From Candidatus Saccharimonadales bacterium (GTDB lineage: Bacteria; Patescibacteriota; Saccharimonadia; Saccharimonadales; Saccharimonadaceae): DNA of 64,000 nucleotides. The notes under the pieces were generated by a model, which did not search any database, was not told where the DNA came from, and was given only the letters and a program-made list of their open reading frames with translations. A program made the translations under genes and the position numbers. Position 1 is the first letter of the stretch. The number at the start of each line of letters is the position of its first letter. The stretch covers positions 1 to 64,000 of the forward strand of contig DASSDB010000002.1 in assembly GCA_035697325.1 (NCBI GenBank), written 5' to 3'. Shown in pieces: positions 32,459-41,979 of this stretch.

Positions 32459-33535
32459 ATGAGTTTAGAAATCGGCATCGTCGGCCTTCCAAACGTGGGG
32501 AAATCCACGCTTTTTAACGCCCTTACAAACAATGATATTCTTGCTGCCAACTATCCATTTGCAACCATTGAGCCTAATACGGGCATTGTTCCTGTACCGG
32601 ATAAGCGCCTGGAGAAGCTCGCAGAGATGTACAATGCCGCCAAGGTCGTGCCTGCAACCGTCACCTTTGTTGATATCGCTGGGCTCGTGTCGGGCGCGTC
32701 AAAGGGAGAAGGATTGGGCAATAAATTCCTTTCCAATATCCGTGAGTGCGATGCCATCATTCACATCGTCCGAGCTTTTGTGAATACCGATATTGTTCAC
32801 GTTGCCAACCGTATTCATCCCTCTGATGATATTGATATCATTAATACCGAGCTTATTCTCGCCGATATCCAAAGCATCGAAAACCGCCTGCCGAAACTTC
32901 AAAAAGAAGCTAAGGCAAATCCCGCGGCTCGGGCTGGCGTTGATTATCTTCTCACCTTAAAGGGCACGCTAGAAAAAGGCATTCCGCTATCGCAGGCGGG
33001 CGAACTCAACCAAGAGTATATCAATGACCTTCATCTCTTAACTGCCAAACCAGTCATCTACGCCTTTAATGTTGATGAAGAGACGCTCACCGACGACGAC
33101 CGCAAGACAGAGCTGATCAATCTTGTCGCACCAAACAAAGCAGTTTTTGTCTGCGCTAAGCTTGAAGAAGAACTAAAAGGTCTCAACGAAAGTGATGCCG
33201 AAGAGCTGCTTGAAAGTTATGGCGTAAATGAGACTGGGCTTGTGCAAATGATCCAGTCTGCCTACGACATTCTTGGGCTTCAAAGTTACCTTACAGCCGG
33301 ACCAAAGGAAGTTCGCGCTTGGACTATCAAAAAAGGCTTTACCGCGCCTCAGGCCGCCGGTGTTATTCATACGGATTTTGAACGTGGCTTTATTGCCGCT
33401 CAAATCGTTGATTATGACGATCTTATCGAAGCAGGCTCAGAAGCAGCAGCAAAAAGCGCCGGAAAGGTTCGCACCGAAGGCAAAGATTACGTCATGCGGC
33501 CGAACGACGTCGTAGAATTTCGCTTCAACGTATAA
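32459..33535 (+). CDS. ychF: Ribosome-associated ATPase/GTPase of the OBG family
   Basis: A 358-residue protein with G1 GLPNVGKSTLFNALT near residues 8-22, G3 DIAGLVSGASKGEGLGN, and the altered G4 region (NVDEE) that makes YchF prefer ATP. A coiled domain follows, and the C-terminal TGS domain reads AWTIKKGFTAPQAAGVIHTD...RPNDVVEFRFNV. It binds ribosomes and takes part in stress responses. TATAAT with an extended TG ends 7 nt before the ATG and there is no Shine-Dalgarno, so the mRNA appears leaderless. Confidence 0.96.
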   Translation: MSLEIGIVGLPNVGKSTLFNALTNNDILAANYPFATIEPNTGIVPVPDKRLEKLAEMYNAAKVVPATVTFVDIAGLVSGASKGEGLGNKFLSNIRECDAIIHIVRAFVNTDIVHVANRIHPSDDIDIINTELILADIQSIENRLPKLQKEAKANPAARAGVDYLLTLKGTLEKGIPLSQAGELNQEYINDLHLLTAKPVIYAFNVDEETLTDDDRKTELINLVAPNKAVFVCAKLEEELKGLNESDAEELLESYGVNETGLVQMIQSAYDILGLQSYLTAGPKEVRAWTIKKGFTAPQAAGVIHTDFERGFIAAQIVDYDDLIEAGSEAAAKSAGKVRTEGKDYVMRPNDVVEFRFNV

Positions 33536-33555
33536 GGTGTAGGGACTTTTAATTC

Positions 33556-34458
33556 CTATGGAGCTCCATTTCGTAGTCCTACATTTCCTAAACTTCGAAC
33601 TACCCTTTTTCCCGTGCCTAGAGCTTCTCCCACTTCCTCACGTAAATCGTTAAGGTTATTATTTGGATCATTCATTATACCCAACCGTCCATCTGGCAGT
33701 TTGCCTTTTTCTGTGTCATCGAGTGTAAAGACGGCCGCAACCGCCTCCTCAGTTTCCCGCGGAATAACACCGCTATGTTCATCCTTGTTAAACTTCAGGG
33801 GAAGACCAGGGATAACAACCATCTCTTTTAGAGCACTGGAATGGATCAGCCTCCCTTGATTGGCGTGGCGGTTCCCTTCGCGCAACGATTTAGATGAACG
33901 CACCTCGAAATACTGATAATTTGCGCTGAGATCAGGATCTATACCCCTCGCCCTGGCTTGTTCTTGTGCTTGGATAACTGACTTGGGAAGTCGGGGGTCA
34001 CCCGCTTTTAAGCGGCGCATGGCGATAGCATCACCGTTTTCCATTGCAAAAATAGCAATATTGGCACTTCCGCCAATTTTTTCACCAAACCAATTGGCCA
34101 TATGCTGAGCGCCATTTCTTTTGCTTGGATCTTCAGCCACTTCCGAGAAGTTACTGCCAAGATAGCCATATGGTGCAAACACCTCAGGGTGGACAAACGC
34201 CGCATAAGGAGTTTCTACTCCACTGGCATCCCTTTTGGTGAAGAAACGCCGATTATTACGTACTCCTTCATGATTCGCTGTAAACCTTTGCGCATCCTCG
34301 AATCGTTCACGCCGCTCATGAATTGATAACTCATTCGGGTTCGTGCGCAACTCTCTAATACCGTGTAGTCGTCTTTGATGCTCTAACGCAAGTTGACGAT
34401 GGTTTTCCTGTGCTTTCTGCCTATTTGCAGCGAGTTGTTCGGGCGATATATGTGTCAT
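33556..34458 (-). CDS. Protein of unknown function, charged, NUDIX-like ending possible
   Basis: A 300-residue protein. The start at 34458 (MTHISPEQLAANRQ) is preferred because the promoter at 34489-34517 lies between it and the longer start at 34521. The first 80 residues are a highly charged helical segment (many Arg, Glu, Gln, His). The middle contains GYLGSNFSEVAEDPSKRNGA and LREGNRHANQGRLIHSSALK. No catalytic motif is recognised. The AT-rich leader before the ATG has no Shine-Dalgarno. Confidence 0.6.
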   Translation of the reverse strand: MTHISPEQLAANRQKAQENHRQLALEHQRRLHGIRELRTNPNELSIHERRERFEDAQRFTANHEGVRNNRRFFTKRDASGVETPYAAFVHPEVFAPYGYLGSNFSEVAEDPSKRNGAQHMANWFGEKIGGSANIAIFAMENGDAIAMRRLKAGDPRLPKSVIQAQEQARARGIDPDLSANYQYFEVRSSKSLREGNRHANQGRLIHSSALKEMVVIPGLPLKFNKDEHSGVIPRETEEAVAAVFTLDDTEKGKLPDGRLGIMNDPNNNLNDLREEVGEALGTGKRVVRSLGNVGLRNGAP

Positions 34459-34488
34459 TATTTTTGTTTTTATGGGTGTCTTAAATTT

Positions 34489-34517
34489 ACAATAGCACAA
34501 TAAACACGAGAAGTCAA
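34489..34517 (-). promoter_or_regulatory. sigma70-type promoter of the 300-residue gene
   Basis: On the minus strand TTGACT (34512-34517), a 17-bp spacer and TATTGT (34489-34494). The leader is about 25 nt and AT-rich. Confidence 0.65.
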
Positions 34518-34524
34518 TCACCGT

Positions 34525-35247
34525 TTATCTAACGACTTTTAAAAGATAGAAGCGCTCGCGATTGCCCTTGCTGCCCGCTATTTCACTGTCGCGCTTATCA
34601 AGTATGACAAAGTATCGTTTTGCCCACGTTTCAAACTCTTTTAAGATTTGACGACGAACCGCATCATTCTTAATCACTCCCTTGTTCGTCTGGTCCTTCC
34701 CCGCCTCAAACTGAGGCTTCAGCATAGCTGCGATTCGTGTATTTGGACCACATAAGTTTTTGGCAAGATGAGGTAAGATTTCGCGAAGACTGATAAACGA
34801 AACATCGATCACAATGATATCCGGCTTTTCTTCGCTGAAGAACTCTCGAATATCCGTTTTTTCATGGAGTTCGATCTTAGAATTATCACGCAAACTCGGA
34901 TGGAGCTGCTCGGTCCCGACATCAATGGCAAGTACTTTGCGAGCACCGTGCTGCAAAGCGTAATCGGTAAAGCCACCTGTGCTGCTCCCTACATCGAGAA
35001 CAAGTGCATCATCAAACCGGAGGCCCAGCAGCTTAGCAACGCTTGCCAGCTTCAATCCCGCCCGGCTCACATACTGTTCGTCGGCTTCGAGTTTCAAGCG
35101 AGCGGTATCGCTTACAAAAAAACCTGGCTTTGTAACCGATTTGCCATCGACTGTCACTTTGCCAAGGCGAATCCAGCTCTCGGCCTGCGAACGAGTTGAT
35201 GCAATTCCCTGCTTAGTCAGTGCTATATCTAATCGGATCTTGGTCAT
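34525..35247 (-). CDS. tlyA: TlyA-family rRNA 2'-O-methyltransferase
   Basis: A 240-residue protein with an N-terminal S4 RNA-binding domain (RLDIALTKQGIASTRSQAES...VTVDGKSVTKPG) and an FtsJ-like SAM domain with motif I LVLDVGSSTGGFTDYAL and LAIDVGTEQLHPSLR. TlyA proteins methylate ribosomal RNA 2'-hydroxyls, often called hemolysin A in older annotations. The start codon overlaps the stop of the serine hydrolase gene by 4 nt. Confidence 0.92.
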   Translation of the reverse strand: MTKIRLDIALTKQGIASTRSQAESWIRLGKVTVDGKSVTKPGFFVSDTARLKLEADEQYVSRAGLKLASVAKLLGLRFDDALVLDVGSSTGGFTDYALQHGARKVLAIDVGTEQLHPSLRDNSKIELHEKTDIREFFSEEKPDIIVIDVSFISLREILPHLAKNLCGPNTRIAAMLKPQFEAGKDQTNKGVIKNDAVRRQILKEFETWAKRYFVILDKRDSEIAGSKGNRERFYLLKVVR

Positions 35248-36962
35248 GGATACATAATTCTTTCTACTTCACGGGTAATGGCAGCAATCGTCGCATACGA
35301 ATATCCCTTTGTCATAACTGTCATAATATACGTGCCTTTAGGATGTTGCACAATAGCTGTGTCGTGGATGTAGTCCCATAAAAATCCCACTTTATCGTGC
35401 ACTACACCCTGACTACCGGTAGGAATGCCGTAGCGGTACGGATGGCGACCAAGCGAATCGAGCAAACGGTCACGGTGGACACCACTCAGCAAACTGCTAT
35501 CAAACAAGCCTGTCATATATTTTGTAAGATCAGCTGCGGTGCTTCGATTTGCATCATTCGCTGTAAATGTAGTACTGCTACTAAAGCCGCGTGCATGAAC
35601 AAAATCATTGATATACTGACGGCCGAACTGCGCGATCCAGGCTTCCGCACATGGATTGGTTGACGCGACGGTCATCCGCTCGAAACAGCCCGCCACAGTC
35701 GTATCGAGCATCGGGTCATCCCAATGGATCTCACCTTTATCCATCTTATCGAATAGCACCAGTGCGACATAGAGCTTGTAGGTACTTCCGCTAGGCGTGC
35801 TTTCGTTGGCGCGGGCAGCTGCCGACCACCTTGGGCCGTCGATTTGCTGAATAGAGATACGAATATTCTTGGTAGCAGCTACGTCGGCAACGTATGCCCT
35901 TAAGCCAGCCTCCGATGTCGTATATTTACTATTGAAAATGACGCTTGGCAGAACGTCGACAAACGGCGCAGATAATGCGATCGTGGCCGGTGGTACTAAA
36001 ATTTTCATGGCGAGCTGATCCGCAACCGACTGAATATCGATCGCACGGCCAGTTTCACCTGTCACGCGCCCCGTTTCGCGGCCATCAACGATAGAAATAT
36101 TCGTCTGACCTGCTGGCACACCTACCTCTTTATTAATCGTGGTGAGGTACGCCTTTATTTTTTCTTTATCAACAGAAAGTGTCACCTTGCCACCGTTGTC
36201 GTCGAGAAGAATCCATGATGCGATTTCATTTTTAGAAGGCGTGAATGTTTTGCTCCCTGCGGTAAGTGATACATTATGCCCGAGCGCTGCCTCGGCATCT
36301 TTTTGCACTGAAGCAAGATCTTTTGAATAACGCTCGGCTTTCAATCGCTTTGAGGGTGCCTCAATCGTAGTCGTTGTGCCAAGGGTGATCTGCGCCCGGC
36401 TTACCGTATCAAGCAGTGCGCTCCATGTCACATCACTCCCCTCTACCGCTTCATTGGCTGTAAGCCTGCCGTCCTTTATGGCCAATCTTGCATTTTGAGG
36501 AGGAAAACTAAGTTCTTTAGCTTTCGTTTCAATAAAATCTTTGAACGGTTTATTCGTAAAGTAAACGTCCGCTAGTGTGACCGCACTAGGCTGCCAAAAG
36601 ATAGAACCTGGGATAAACCGCTGCCACAGAGGATAATCGCTCAATCGAGCCACCATGGTTTCGGTGTTAGGCTCGGCCCCTGCTTGTTTCAGATCAAACT
36701 CTACGGAGATATCTTTTCCTACCGTCAACTTCACACGTGACGCTGCAAATGCGTCAACGACTGCCTTTGTCATCTCATCGTGCGTCGCTAATCTTACAGA
36801 CTTGCCTGCAACACTGGCGAATGGCAACCCCTTCCCCTGTGGATACAGTAGTTGAGCGCCAACGACAAATAAAACAAAGACGGCACCAATAATAACAAGC
36901 GCGCGTTTTGAAGGTTTTAAGCGTGTATACCATAAATCAGCTGTTTGTTTTTTGTGGATCAT
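35244..36962 (-). CDS. Class A beta-lactamase-like serine hydrolase, membrane-anchored
   Basis: A 572-residue protein with one N-terminal membrane helix (about residues 20-42). A long extracytoplasmic region follows with repeated PG_binding_4/VanW-type segments. The C-terminal serine hydrolase domain has the nucleophile motif STYK (SxxK), STN in place of SDN (in ASTNPCAEA), and KVG in place of KTG (VHDKVGFLW). This fits a beta-lactamase-fold enzyme acting on peptidoglycan or a surface substrate; true beta-lactam resistance is not implied. Translation is coupled to tlyA. Confidence 0.85.
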   Translation of the reverse strand: MIHKKQTADLWYTRLKPSKRALVIIGAVFVLFVVGAQLLYPQGKGLPFASVAGKSVRLATHDEMTKAVVDAFAASRVKLTVGKDISVEFDLKQAGAEPNTETMVARLSDYPLWQRFIPGSIFWQPSAVTLADVYFTNKPFKDFIETKAKELSFPPQNARLAIKDGRLTANEAVEGSDVTWSALLDTVSRAQITLGTTTTIEAPSKRLKAERYSKDLASVQKDAEAALGHNVSLTAGSKTFTPSKNEIASWILLDDNGGKVTLSVDKEKIKAYLTTINKEVGVPAGQTNISIVDGRETGRVTGETGRAIDIQSVADQLAMKILVPPATIALSAPFVDVLPSVIFNSKYTTSEAGLRAYVADVAATKNIRISIQQIDGPRWSAAARANESTPSGSTYKLYVALVLFDKMDKGEIHWDDPMLDTTVAGCFERMTVASTNPCAEAWIAQFGRQYINDFVHARGFSSSTTFTANDANRSTAADLTKYMTGLFDSSLLSGVHRDRLLDSLGRHPYRYGIPTGSQGVVHDKVGFLWDYIHDTAIVQHPKGTYIMTVMTKGYSYATIAAITREVERIMYP

Positions 36963-36994
36963 ACCCGTAGATCCATTGTACCACCAGCCGTGAG

Positions 36995-37555
36995 TTATTT
37001 TTTGCGTTCGCGGTACTCGCCGGTGGCGGTATCGACTGAGATGATATCCCCTACCTTGATAAAGGCCGGTACCTTTACGGTAATGCCTGTTTCAAGCGTG
37101 GCATCTTTTAGTACGCTGCTGGTCGTATCACCTTTTACTACATCCTCTGCGTAAGTTACTTCAAGGTAGAGATTCTTTGGAAGTTCCACATTGATAACAA
37201 GATCGCCAAAGAACTGAAGGGAAAGCATGTCACCTTCTTTAAGGTATCCAGCAGCCGTATCAACGATATCGCTTGAAAGCTCAAATTGCTCAAATGTCTC
37301 CGGATCCATAAAGTAGAATGTTTCGCCATCCCGGTAAAGATACTGGACAGATTTGTTACTCACTTCTGCCGGTTCGATCTTATCTTGCCCTTTGAATGTT
37401 TTTGGAATAACGCTTCCATCAATCAAGTTTTTCAGGCGGACATTGACAATGCTTCCCCCGCGGCCCATTACCTTTTGCCCATACTCAATCACACGATATG
37501 GCTTTCCTTCAAGCTGGACGACCGTCCCTTTTTTCAAATCTGTTGGCTGATACAT
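36995..37555 (-). CDS. efp: Elongation factor P
   Basis: Relieves ribosome stalling at proline stretches. The 186-residue, three-domain protein begins MYQPTDLKKGTVVQLEGKPY and ends with the typical VKVPAFIKVGDIISVDTATG. The tip of domain I, normally KPGKG or similar, reads MGRGGS with Arg32 at the tip; no gene for a tip-modifying enzyme is seen in this window. It carries AGGAAAGG before the ATG and lies at the end of the rpsF-to-efp run. Confidence 0.96.
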   Translation of the reverse strand: MYQPTDLKKGTVVQLEGKPYRVIEYGQKVMGRGGSIVNVRLKNLIDGSVIPKTFKGQDKIEPAEVSNKSVQYLYRDGETFYFMDPETFEQFELSSDIVDTAAGYLKEGDMLSLQFFGDLVINVELPKNLYLEVTYAEDVVKGDTTSSVLKDATLETGITVKVPAFIKVGDIISVDTATGEYRERKK

Positions 37556-37570
37556 ATCTTTAATCCTTTC

Positions 37571-37984
37571 CTATACTATAAGTCGTTCAAAACATACTTT
37601 CGTTGCTGGCGTTAATCGATCACGCTGCTCAAGCGCTTCAGCTTTCGTCATGGCCACTATGTCACCTTCCTTGGGATGCACTTTAACACTCGCGTCAATC
37701 TGAAGACAAAATACCGTTGCATGAACTTGCACATCCTCAAGACGATGGTCAGAGATGATATCGAGTTCTCCAAGATACGTCAAATCTTCGATAGCGGGAA
37801 GCAGCGTTGTTTCTTCGGCGAGTTCTCTACATACCGCCTCGGCGGCCGTCTCACCTTGTTCAAGCTTTCCACCGAAGGCGCCTATTCGTCCCGCAGCGCC
37901 AATCATAGGATCATCCCCACGAAGCTGCAACAAATAGTTAGTACCCTGGCAAATAATCCCAAGCGCAATATTAAGCCGACGCAT
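37571..37984 (-). CDS. NUDIX hydrolase (MutT-like)
   Basis: A 137-residue single-domain protein with an intact NUDIX box: GGKLEQGETAAEAVCRELAE followed by ETTL. The loop before it, QLRGDDPMIGAAGRIGAFGG, resembles MutT/MTH1-type 8-oxo-dGTPases. It overlaps the NUDIX gene upstream by 14 nt, so the two are translationally coupled and may be an old tandem duplication. Confidence 0.88.
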   Translation of the reverse strand: MRRLNIALGIICQGTNYLLQLRGDDPMIGAAGRIGAFGGKLEQGETAAEAVCRELAEETTLLPAIEDLTYLGELDIISDHRLEDVQVHATVFCLQIDASVKVHPKEGDIVAMTKAEALEQRDRLTPATKVCFERLIV

Positions 37985-38447
37985 CCTGCGATTCTCTTTC
38001 TGTAATGATCCCTTTTAGTGTTTTGTATGCAAAGGGCGTTAACTCACGAGCACTCGCCTCAAGACCTTCTCTATTTTTTGGAATATCGACGATTTCGCCA
38101 GCTTCTTTCAAAACCATAGTCTCTCGGCCCAGTGCCGTTAAGCCAAGATGATACACGGCCACATGGCGAAGCACAGGCTCACCCTGTTTGCCGGTTCCTT
38201 CAAATTCACCTCTCCAATGTTCAGTAAACGCTTCGGGTGATAGATTTATTGTTGCCTCTTCCTCAAGCTCACGCGCTACGACGACGGCTTCATCTTGCTT
38301 TTCTTCATGCTTTTCGACATGACCGCCAAAAAACTGAAGCATACCCGGATACGCTAGTTTTCCGGGTAGATCAGGGCGCCGCTGCAATACAAAACTTTCT
38401 GTCGTTTCAATAACGGCAACTGCGCTTCTTGTCACACGTTCTGCCAC
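37971..38447 (-). CDS. NUDIX hydrolase
   Basis: A 158-residue protein with GMLQFFGGHVEKHEEKQDEA, then VVVARELEEEATI, which keeps the REXXEE catalytic residues. One residue is added in the loop before the helix. It is the first of two overlapping NUDIX genes after rpsR. The substrate is unknown. Confidence 0.86.
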   Translation of the reverse strand: MAERVTRSAVAVIETTESFVLQRRPDLPGKLAYPGMLQFFGGHVEKHEEKQDEAVVVARELEEEATINLSPEAFTEHWRGEFEGTGKQGEPVLRHVAVYHLGLTALGRETMVLKEAGEIVDIPKNREGLEASARELTPFAYKTLKGIITERESQDASA

Positions 38448-38460
38448 GCGTACCTACAAC

Positions 38461-38667
38461 CTAGTTAGAAGTTACGAATGGAAGTAGCGCCAAGTGACGC
38501 GCACGCTTAATTGCGGTTGCAAGTTGGCGTTGTTGTTTCGTACTTAGACCTGTCTTGGTAATCGGCTCGATCTGGCCGTATGCATCGATGTAACGCTGTA
38601 GTGTTTTTACGTCTTTGTAGTCAAAGTACTCAGGCGTGTCTTTCTTAAATCGCTTCGTTAAAGCCAT
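38461..38667 (-). CDS. rpsR: 30S ribosomal protein bS18
   Basis: A 68-residue S18 with [19 protein letters not shown], then [20 protein letters not shown] and HLALLPF, typical of the protein. It binds S6 and 16S rRNA. It is in the conserved rpsF-ssb-rpsR order, with AAGGAG a few nt before the ATG. Confidence 0.97.
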   Translation of the reverse strand: MALTKRFKKDTPEYFDYKDVKTLQRYIDAYGQIEPITKTGLSTKQQRQLATAIKRARHLALLPFVTSN

Positions 38668-38678
38668 ATAGGTTCTCC

Positions 38679-39119
38679 TTAGAATGGAATTTCACTTAAA
38701 TCAATAGGTTTGTCATCGATGTCTTCAATGACGACATCGTCAGACTTTTTTGGTGCGCTTGAAGCGCGAGGTGCTGATGGAGCATTTCCGCCATCACCGC
38801 TTGGGCCATCGAGAAAGGTAACATCAGTTGCGACCACTTCTATCCTGCTGCGTTTCTTGCCGGTTTCTTTGTCGTCCCAGCTATCTTGGCGAAGACGGCC
38901 CTGCACAAGGCAGCGGCGGCCCTTTGAAAGATACTGGCTCACAAGTTCACCGAGTTTTTCCCAAGCTGTTACTTCGAAGAAGTCAGTTGCATCATCCTGG
39001 CCGCCTCGATCAACCGCAAGACTGAAGCTTGCAATAGTTTTACCGCTTGTTGTTGTACGGGTTTCTGGGTCACGCGTTAGGCGCCCCATCAAAATTACTT
39101 GATTGATACTTTTGGCCAT
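38679..39119 (-). CDS. ssb: Single-stranded DNA-binding protein
   Basis: A 146-residue SSB with an N-terminal OB fold ([39 protein letters not shown]) and a disordered Ser/Ala/Gly-rich linker. The acidic tail ends in SEIPF, the partner-docking tip that recruits replication and repair proteins. It sits between rpsF and rpsR. Confidence 0.97.
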   Translation of the reverse strand: MAKSINQVILMGRLTRDPETRTTTSGKTIASFSLAVDRGGQDDATDFFEVTAWEKLGELVSQYLSKGRRCLVQGRLRQDSWDDKETGKKRSRIEVVATDVTFLDGPSGDGGNAPSAPRASSAPKKSDDVVIEDIDDKPIDLSEIPF

Positions 39120-39131
39120 GGATTTCCCCTT

Positions 39132-39476
39132 CTATTCTTCGTCTTTTGCTTCGTTATCATCGCTGTTTGCTTGTTCGAGAGCTTTTTTAGCCTTCTCGTC
39201 TACCGTTACAAGCAGATAGCGGAGTACTTCGTCGGTAATATTGAGTACGTTGCTGATTTTTAGTGGTGCATCAGCGGGGAGCTGAACGTCAAAGTAGATG
39301 TATACAGCGAAGTCCTCGCGGTTGATGCGGTACGCCAACTTCTTCTTACCCCAGTTATCCTCGCGAGTGATCTCACCACCTGCGTTTTTAATGATACTGC
39401 GCACTTTTTCGAGCGGCGCGTTCAGATTAGCCTCTAAATCGGGATGAATCAGAACGGTCAGTTCATATTCTTTCAT
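39132..39476 (-). CDS. rpsF: 30S ribosomal protein bS6
   Basis: A 114-residue S6. The start at 39476 (MKEYELTVLIHPDL) is chosen because GAGGAGGAA lies just upstream; the open frame runs 21 residues further without homology. It shows GGEITREDNWGKKKLAYRIN and the C-terminal DEVLRYLLVTVDE. The tail is acidic (EQANSDDNEAKDEE). It heads the rpsF-ssb-rpsR operon. Confidence 0.96.
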   Translation of the reverse strand: MKEYELTVLIHPDLEANLNAPLEKVRSIIKNAGGEITREDNWGKKKLAYRINREDFAVYIYFDVQLPADAPLKISNVLNITDEVLRYLLVTVDEKAKKALEQANSDDNEAKDEE

Positions 39477-39618
39477 GATTTCCTCCTCTGGAATCCATTT
39501 GGATGCTTGCTCTTTTAAAGCAAGCCGAGTTATTAACACCTTTATTTTACCAGATTTATGCCATTATTACCAGAGAGTAAAGCTGGAGTTAGACTTTAAT
39601 ACCCTGTTCAACTCAGAT

Positions 39619-41847
39619 TTAGGCTTCGGCGCTTGGAGAGAGGTCGTCAAGATTGGTAATAAGTACTTCGCGTGGACGAGCGCCGTCAGCTGGGCCAATG
39701 ACGCCTTGTTCTTCCATCTGCTCGATAATACGGGCTGCTCGAGCGTAGCCGACACGAAGACGTCGTTGCAATAGTGAGGTTGAGGCTTTACCACTCTCAA
39801 CCACAACACGAAGGGCGTCTTTGTACATATCGTCATCACCGCCGCCGTCGAAGTCCATAACAACGCCACCTTTACCATTAAGCTGAACGGGCTGAGAAAT
39901 GATCTCATCGTTATATTGTGGTGCGGATTGCATACGAAGATGGTCGGTAATTTTTACGACTTCTTCGTCCATTACCCATGCACCCTGAATACGTTTCGGC
40001 TTGCTCATGCTTGGCGTTAATAGCAGCATGTCACCCTGGCCAAGCAGCTTCTCGGCACCAATTTGGTCGAGAATGGTGCGGCTATCGATTTGGCTTGCTA
40101 CCGTAAAGGCAATACGCGCCGGTACGTTCGCCTTAATAAGGCCGGTGATAACATCCACGCTTGGACGCTGCGTCGCAAGTACAAGGTGAATACCCACCGC
40201 ACGGGCTTTTTGCGCCAAGCGCACGATCAAGGCTTCTACATCACGTGCTGCAACCATCATCAGATCGGCGAGCTCGTCGATCACAATCACGATGTATGGC
40301 ATAGCGCCTTCATCAACACGCTGCTCGTTGCCGTCCTCATCTGGGACCGAAATCTTTTTCGTACCGGATTGGATTTTTTGGTTGTAGCTTTTAATATCGC
40401 GGATCTTTTCTTCAGCCAGCAGCTTATAGCGCCGTTCCATTTCGTTTACCGCCCACTTTAAGGCGCTAATCGTTTTTTCAGGCTCGGTAATCACCGGCGT
40501 AAGAAGGTGTGGAATATCCTCGTAGGGTGCCATTTCAACCTGCTTAGGGTCAACCAAAATCAGCTTCATTTCGCTTGGGCTATTACGATATAAAAGGCTC
40601 GTGAGAAGCGTATTAATCATGACTGACTTACCACTACCCGTCTGACCGGCAATAAGGAGATGTGGCATTTTATTAAGCTCACCTACGACCGCTTCACCAG
40701 AAATGTCTTTGCCAATTGCAAATGCCAGTGGTTCATGCTCATTCTTCCATTGTTTTGCTGTCAGAATTCCGTGCAAGCGGACATCTGCCGCTTTACGGTT
40801 TGGTACTTCAATACCAACTGCGCGCTGACCAGGAATCGGCGCTTCAATACGAAGGCTTTGAGCAGCCAGGTTAAGCGCGATGTTCGTCTCAAGCGCGGTA
40901 ATACGCGTCAGCTTGACGCCGCTTGGCGGCTTTAGGGTGTATTGGGTTACCTTCGGACCAATGTTCGCGCCTTCCATTTCAACATCAATATTGAACTCAC
41001 TTAACGTATCGCGGATCGTTTGGGCGTTCTGCTGAACGTCACCGGCATCTGCCGGAGACTGCTTTTTTTCAAGCAGATCGATGCTCGGCGGCTGCCAGTT
41101 GGGATCGCTCACCGCCACGAGTGCGGCTTGCTCTTCTGCAACTTTGTCCTGTTTTACACTCCCACGAAGACTTGAGAGATGACTTGTTTTTTTGTCGCTC
41201 TCAGAGTCAAGTGTCGGCACACCGGCGTTCAACTTGAGCTCCCCTATAGTGCGTGACTTTGGGGCGTCCGCTGTGGCGGCTTTACGCATAACCTGAACGT
41301 TTTCGCTGTCTTCACCTACGTCGCGGCGCATAAGCTCCCAGAGATGACGAATGACCGTAATTGGGGAGACTCTCAGCATAAATAGCGCTGTTACGACGAT
41401 AAGAAGTACGTAAATGAATGCGGCAATACCGGCATCGACCAGAGAAAGGATCGCATTATTGATAGTATTGCCAACGAACCCGCCCGTTGCTTCGCCCGCT
41501 CCGTTCTTCATAAGACCAAATAGACCAGAAAACCACACGACAATAAGCGCGGCTGCAAGTTTTACTACAAACGATAAGCGGTTTTCTTCGGCTCTGAAGA
41601 TTTCAACAGCGATATAAATGAATATCAGAGGGATAACGTACACAGCATAGCCAACAGCTAAAACAGCGGTGTTCTGAAACCATTCCAGCACGGGGCCGCC
41701 GGCACCAAACCATGCCACAATAAAAAGAAGTGAGATAGCAATAAGGAACACTGCCCCTACTTGCGACCAAAACCCTACTGGCAAACTATGCTTTGGAGCT
41801 ATTTTTTTAGCTCTGCTGTGTTTTGCGGTTCGTTTTCTCTTTGCCAT
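39619..41847 (-). CDS. ftsK: DNA translocase FtsK
   Basis: A 742-residue septal DNA pump. Four to five N-terminal membrane helices lie within residues 25-170. A short linker is followed by the alpha and beta motor domains with Walker A (AGQTGSGKSVM) and Walker B (IVIVIDELADLMM), and by the C-terminal gamma winged helix that reads oriented DNA (QRRLRVGYARAARIIEQMEE). The linker is much shorter than in E. coli FtsK. It would work with the single Xer recombinase in this window. TATAAT lies 8 nt before the ATG, with almost no leader. Confidence 0.96.
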   Translation of the reverse strand: MAKRKRTAKHSRAKKIAPKHSLPVGFWSQVGAVFLIAISLLFIVAWFGAGGPVLEWFQNTAVLAVGYAVYVIPLIFIYIAVEIFRAEENRLSFVVKLAAALIVVWFSGLFGLMKNGAGEATGGFVGNTINNAILSLVDAGIAAFIYVLLIVVTALFMLRVSPITVIRHLWELMRRDVGEDSENVQVMRKAATADAPKSRTIGELKLNAGVPTLDSESDKKTSHLSSLRGSVKQDKVAEEQAALVAVSDPNWQPPSIDLLEKKQSPADAGDVQQNAQTIRDTLSEFNIDVEMEGANIGPKVTQYTLKPPSGVKLTRITALETNIALNLAAQSLRIEAPIPGQRAVGIEVPNRKAADVRLHGILTAKQWKNEHEPLAFAIGKDISGEAVVGELNKMPHLLIAGQTGSGKSVMINTLLTSLLYRNSPSEMKLILVDPKQVEMAPYEDIPHLLTPVITEPEKTISALKWAVNEMERRYKLLAEEKIRDIKSYNQKIQSGTKKISVPDEDGNEQRVDEGAMPYIVIVIDELADLMMVAARDVEALIVRLAQKARAVGIHLVLATQRPSVDVITGLIKANVPARIAFTVASQIDSRTILDQIGAEKLLGQGDMLLLTPSMSKPKRIQGAWVMDEEVVKITDHLRMQSAPQYNDEIISQPVQLNGKGGVVMDFDGGGDDDMYKDALRVVVESGKASTSLLQRRLRVGYARAARIIEQMEEQGVIGPADGARPREVLITNLDDLSPSAEA

Positions 41848-41925
41848 ACCTGTTTATTATAAGCGCTTTTACTGTTGTTTAGTAATTTATATTATAGCAA
41901 AAATTACTACATAATGCAAGTGCTT

Positions 41926-41961
41926 AAAAGCCTCATCTTAGGCATATTGGGTGAGGCTTTT
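41926..41961 (-). terminator. Terminator after rnj
   Basis: AAAAGCCTCA (41926-41935) pairs with TGAGGCTTTT (41952-41961); the minus-strand 3' arm runs into TTTT. It lies 19 nt beyond the rnj stop. Confidence 0.8.
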
Positions 41962-41979
41962 GCATTTCAAAGTAATCTG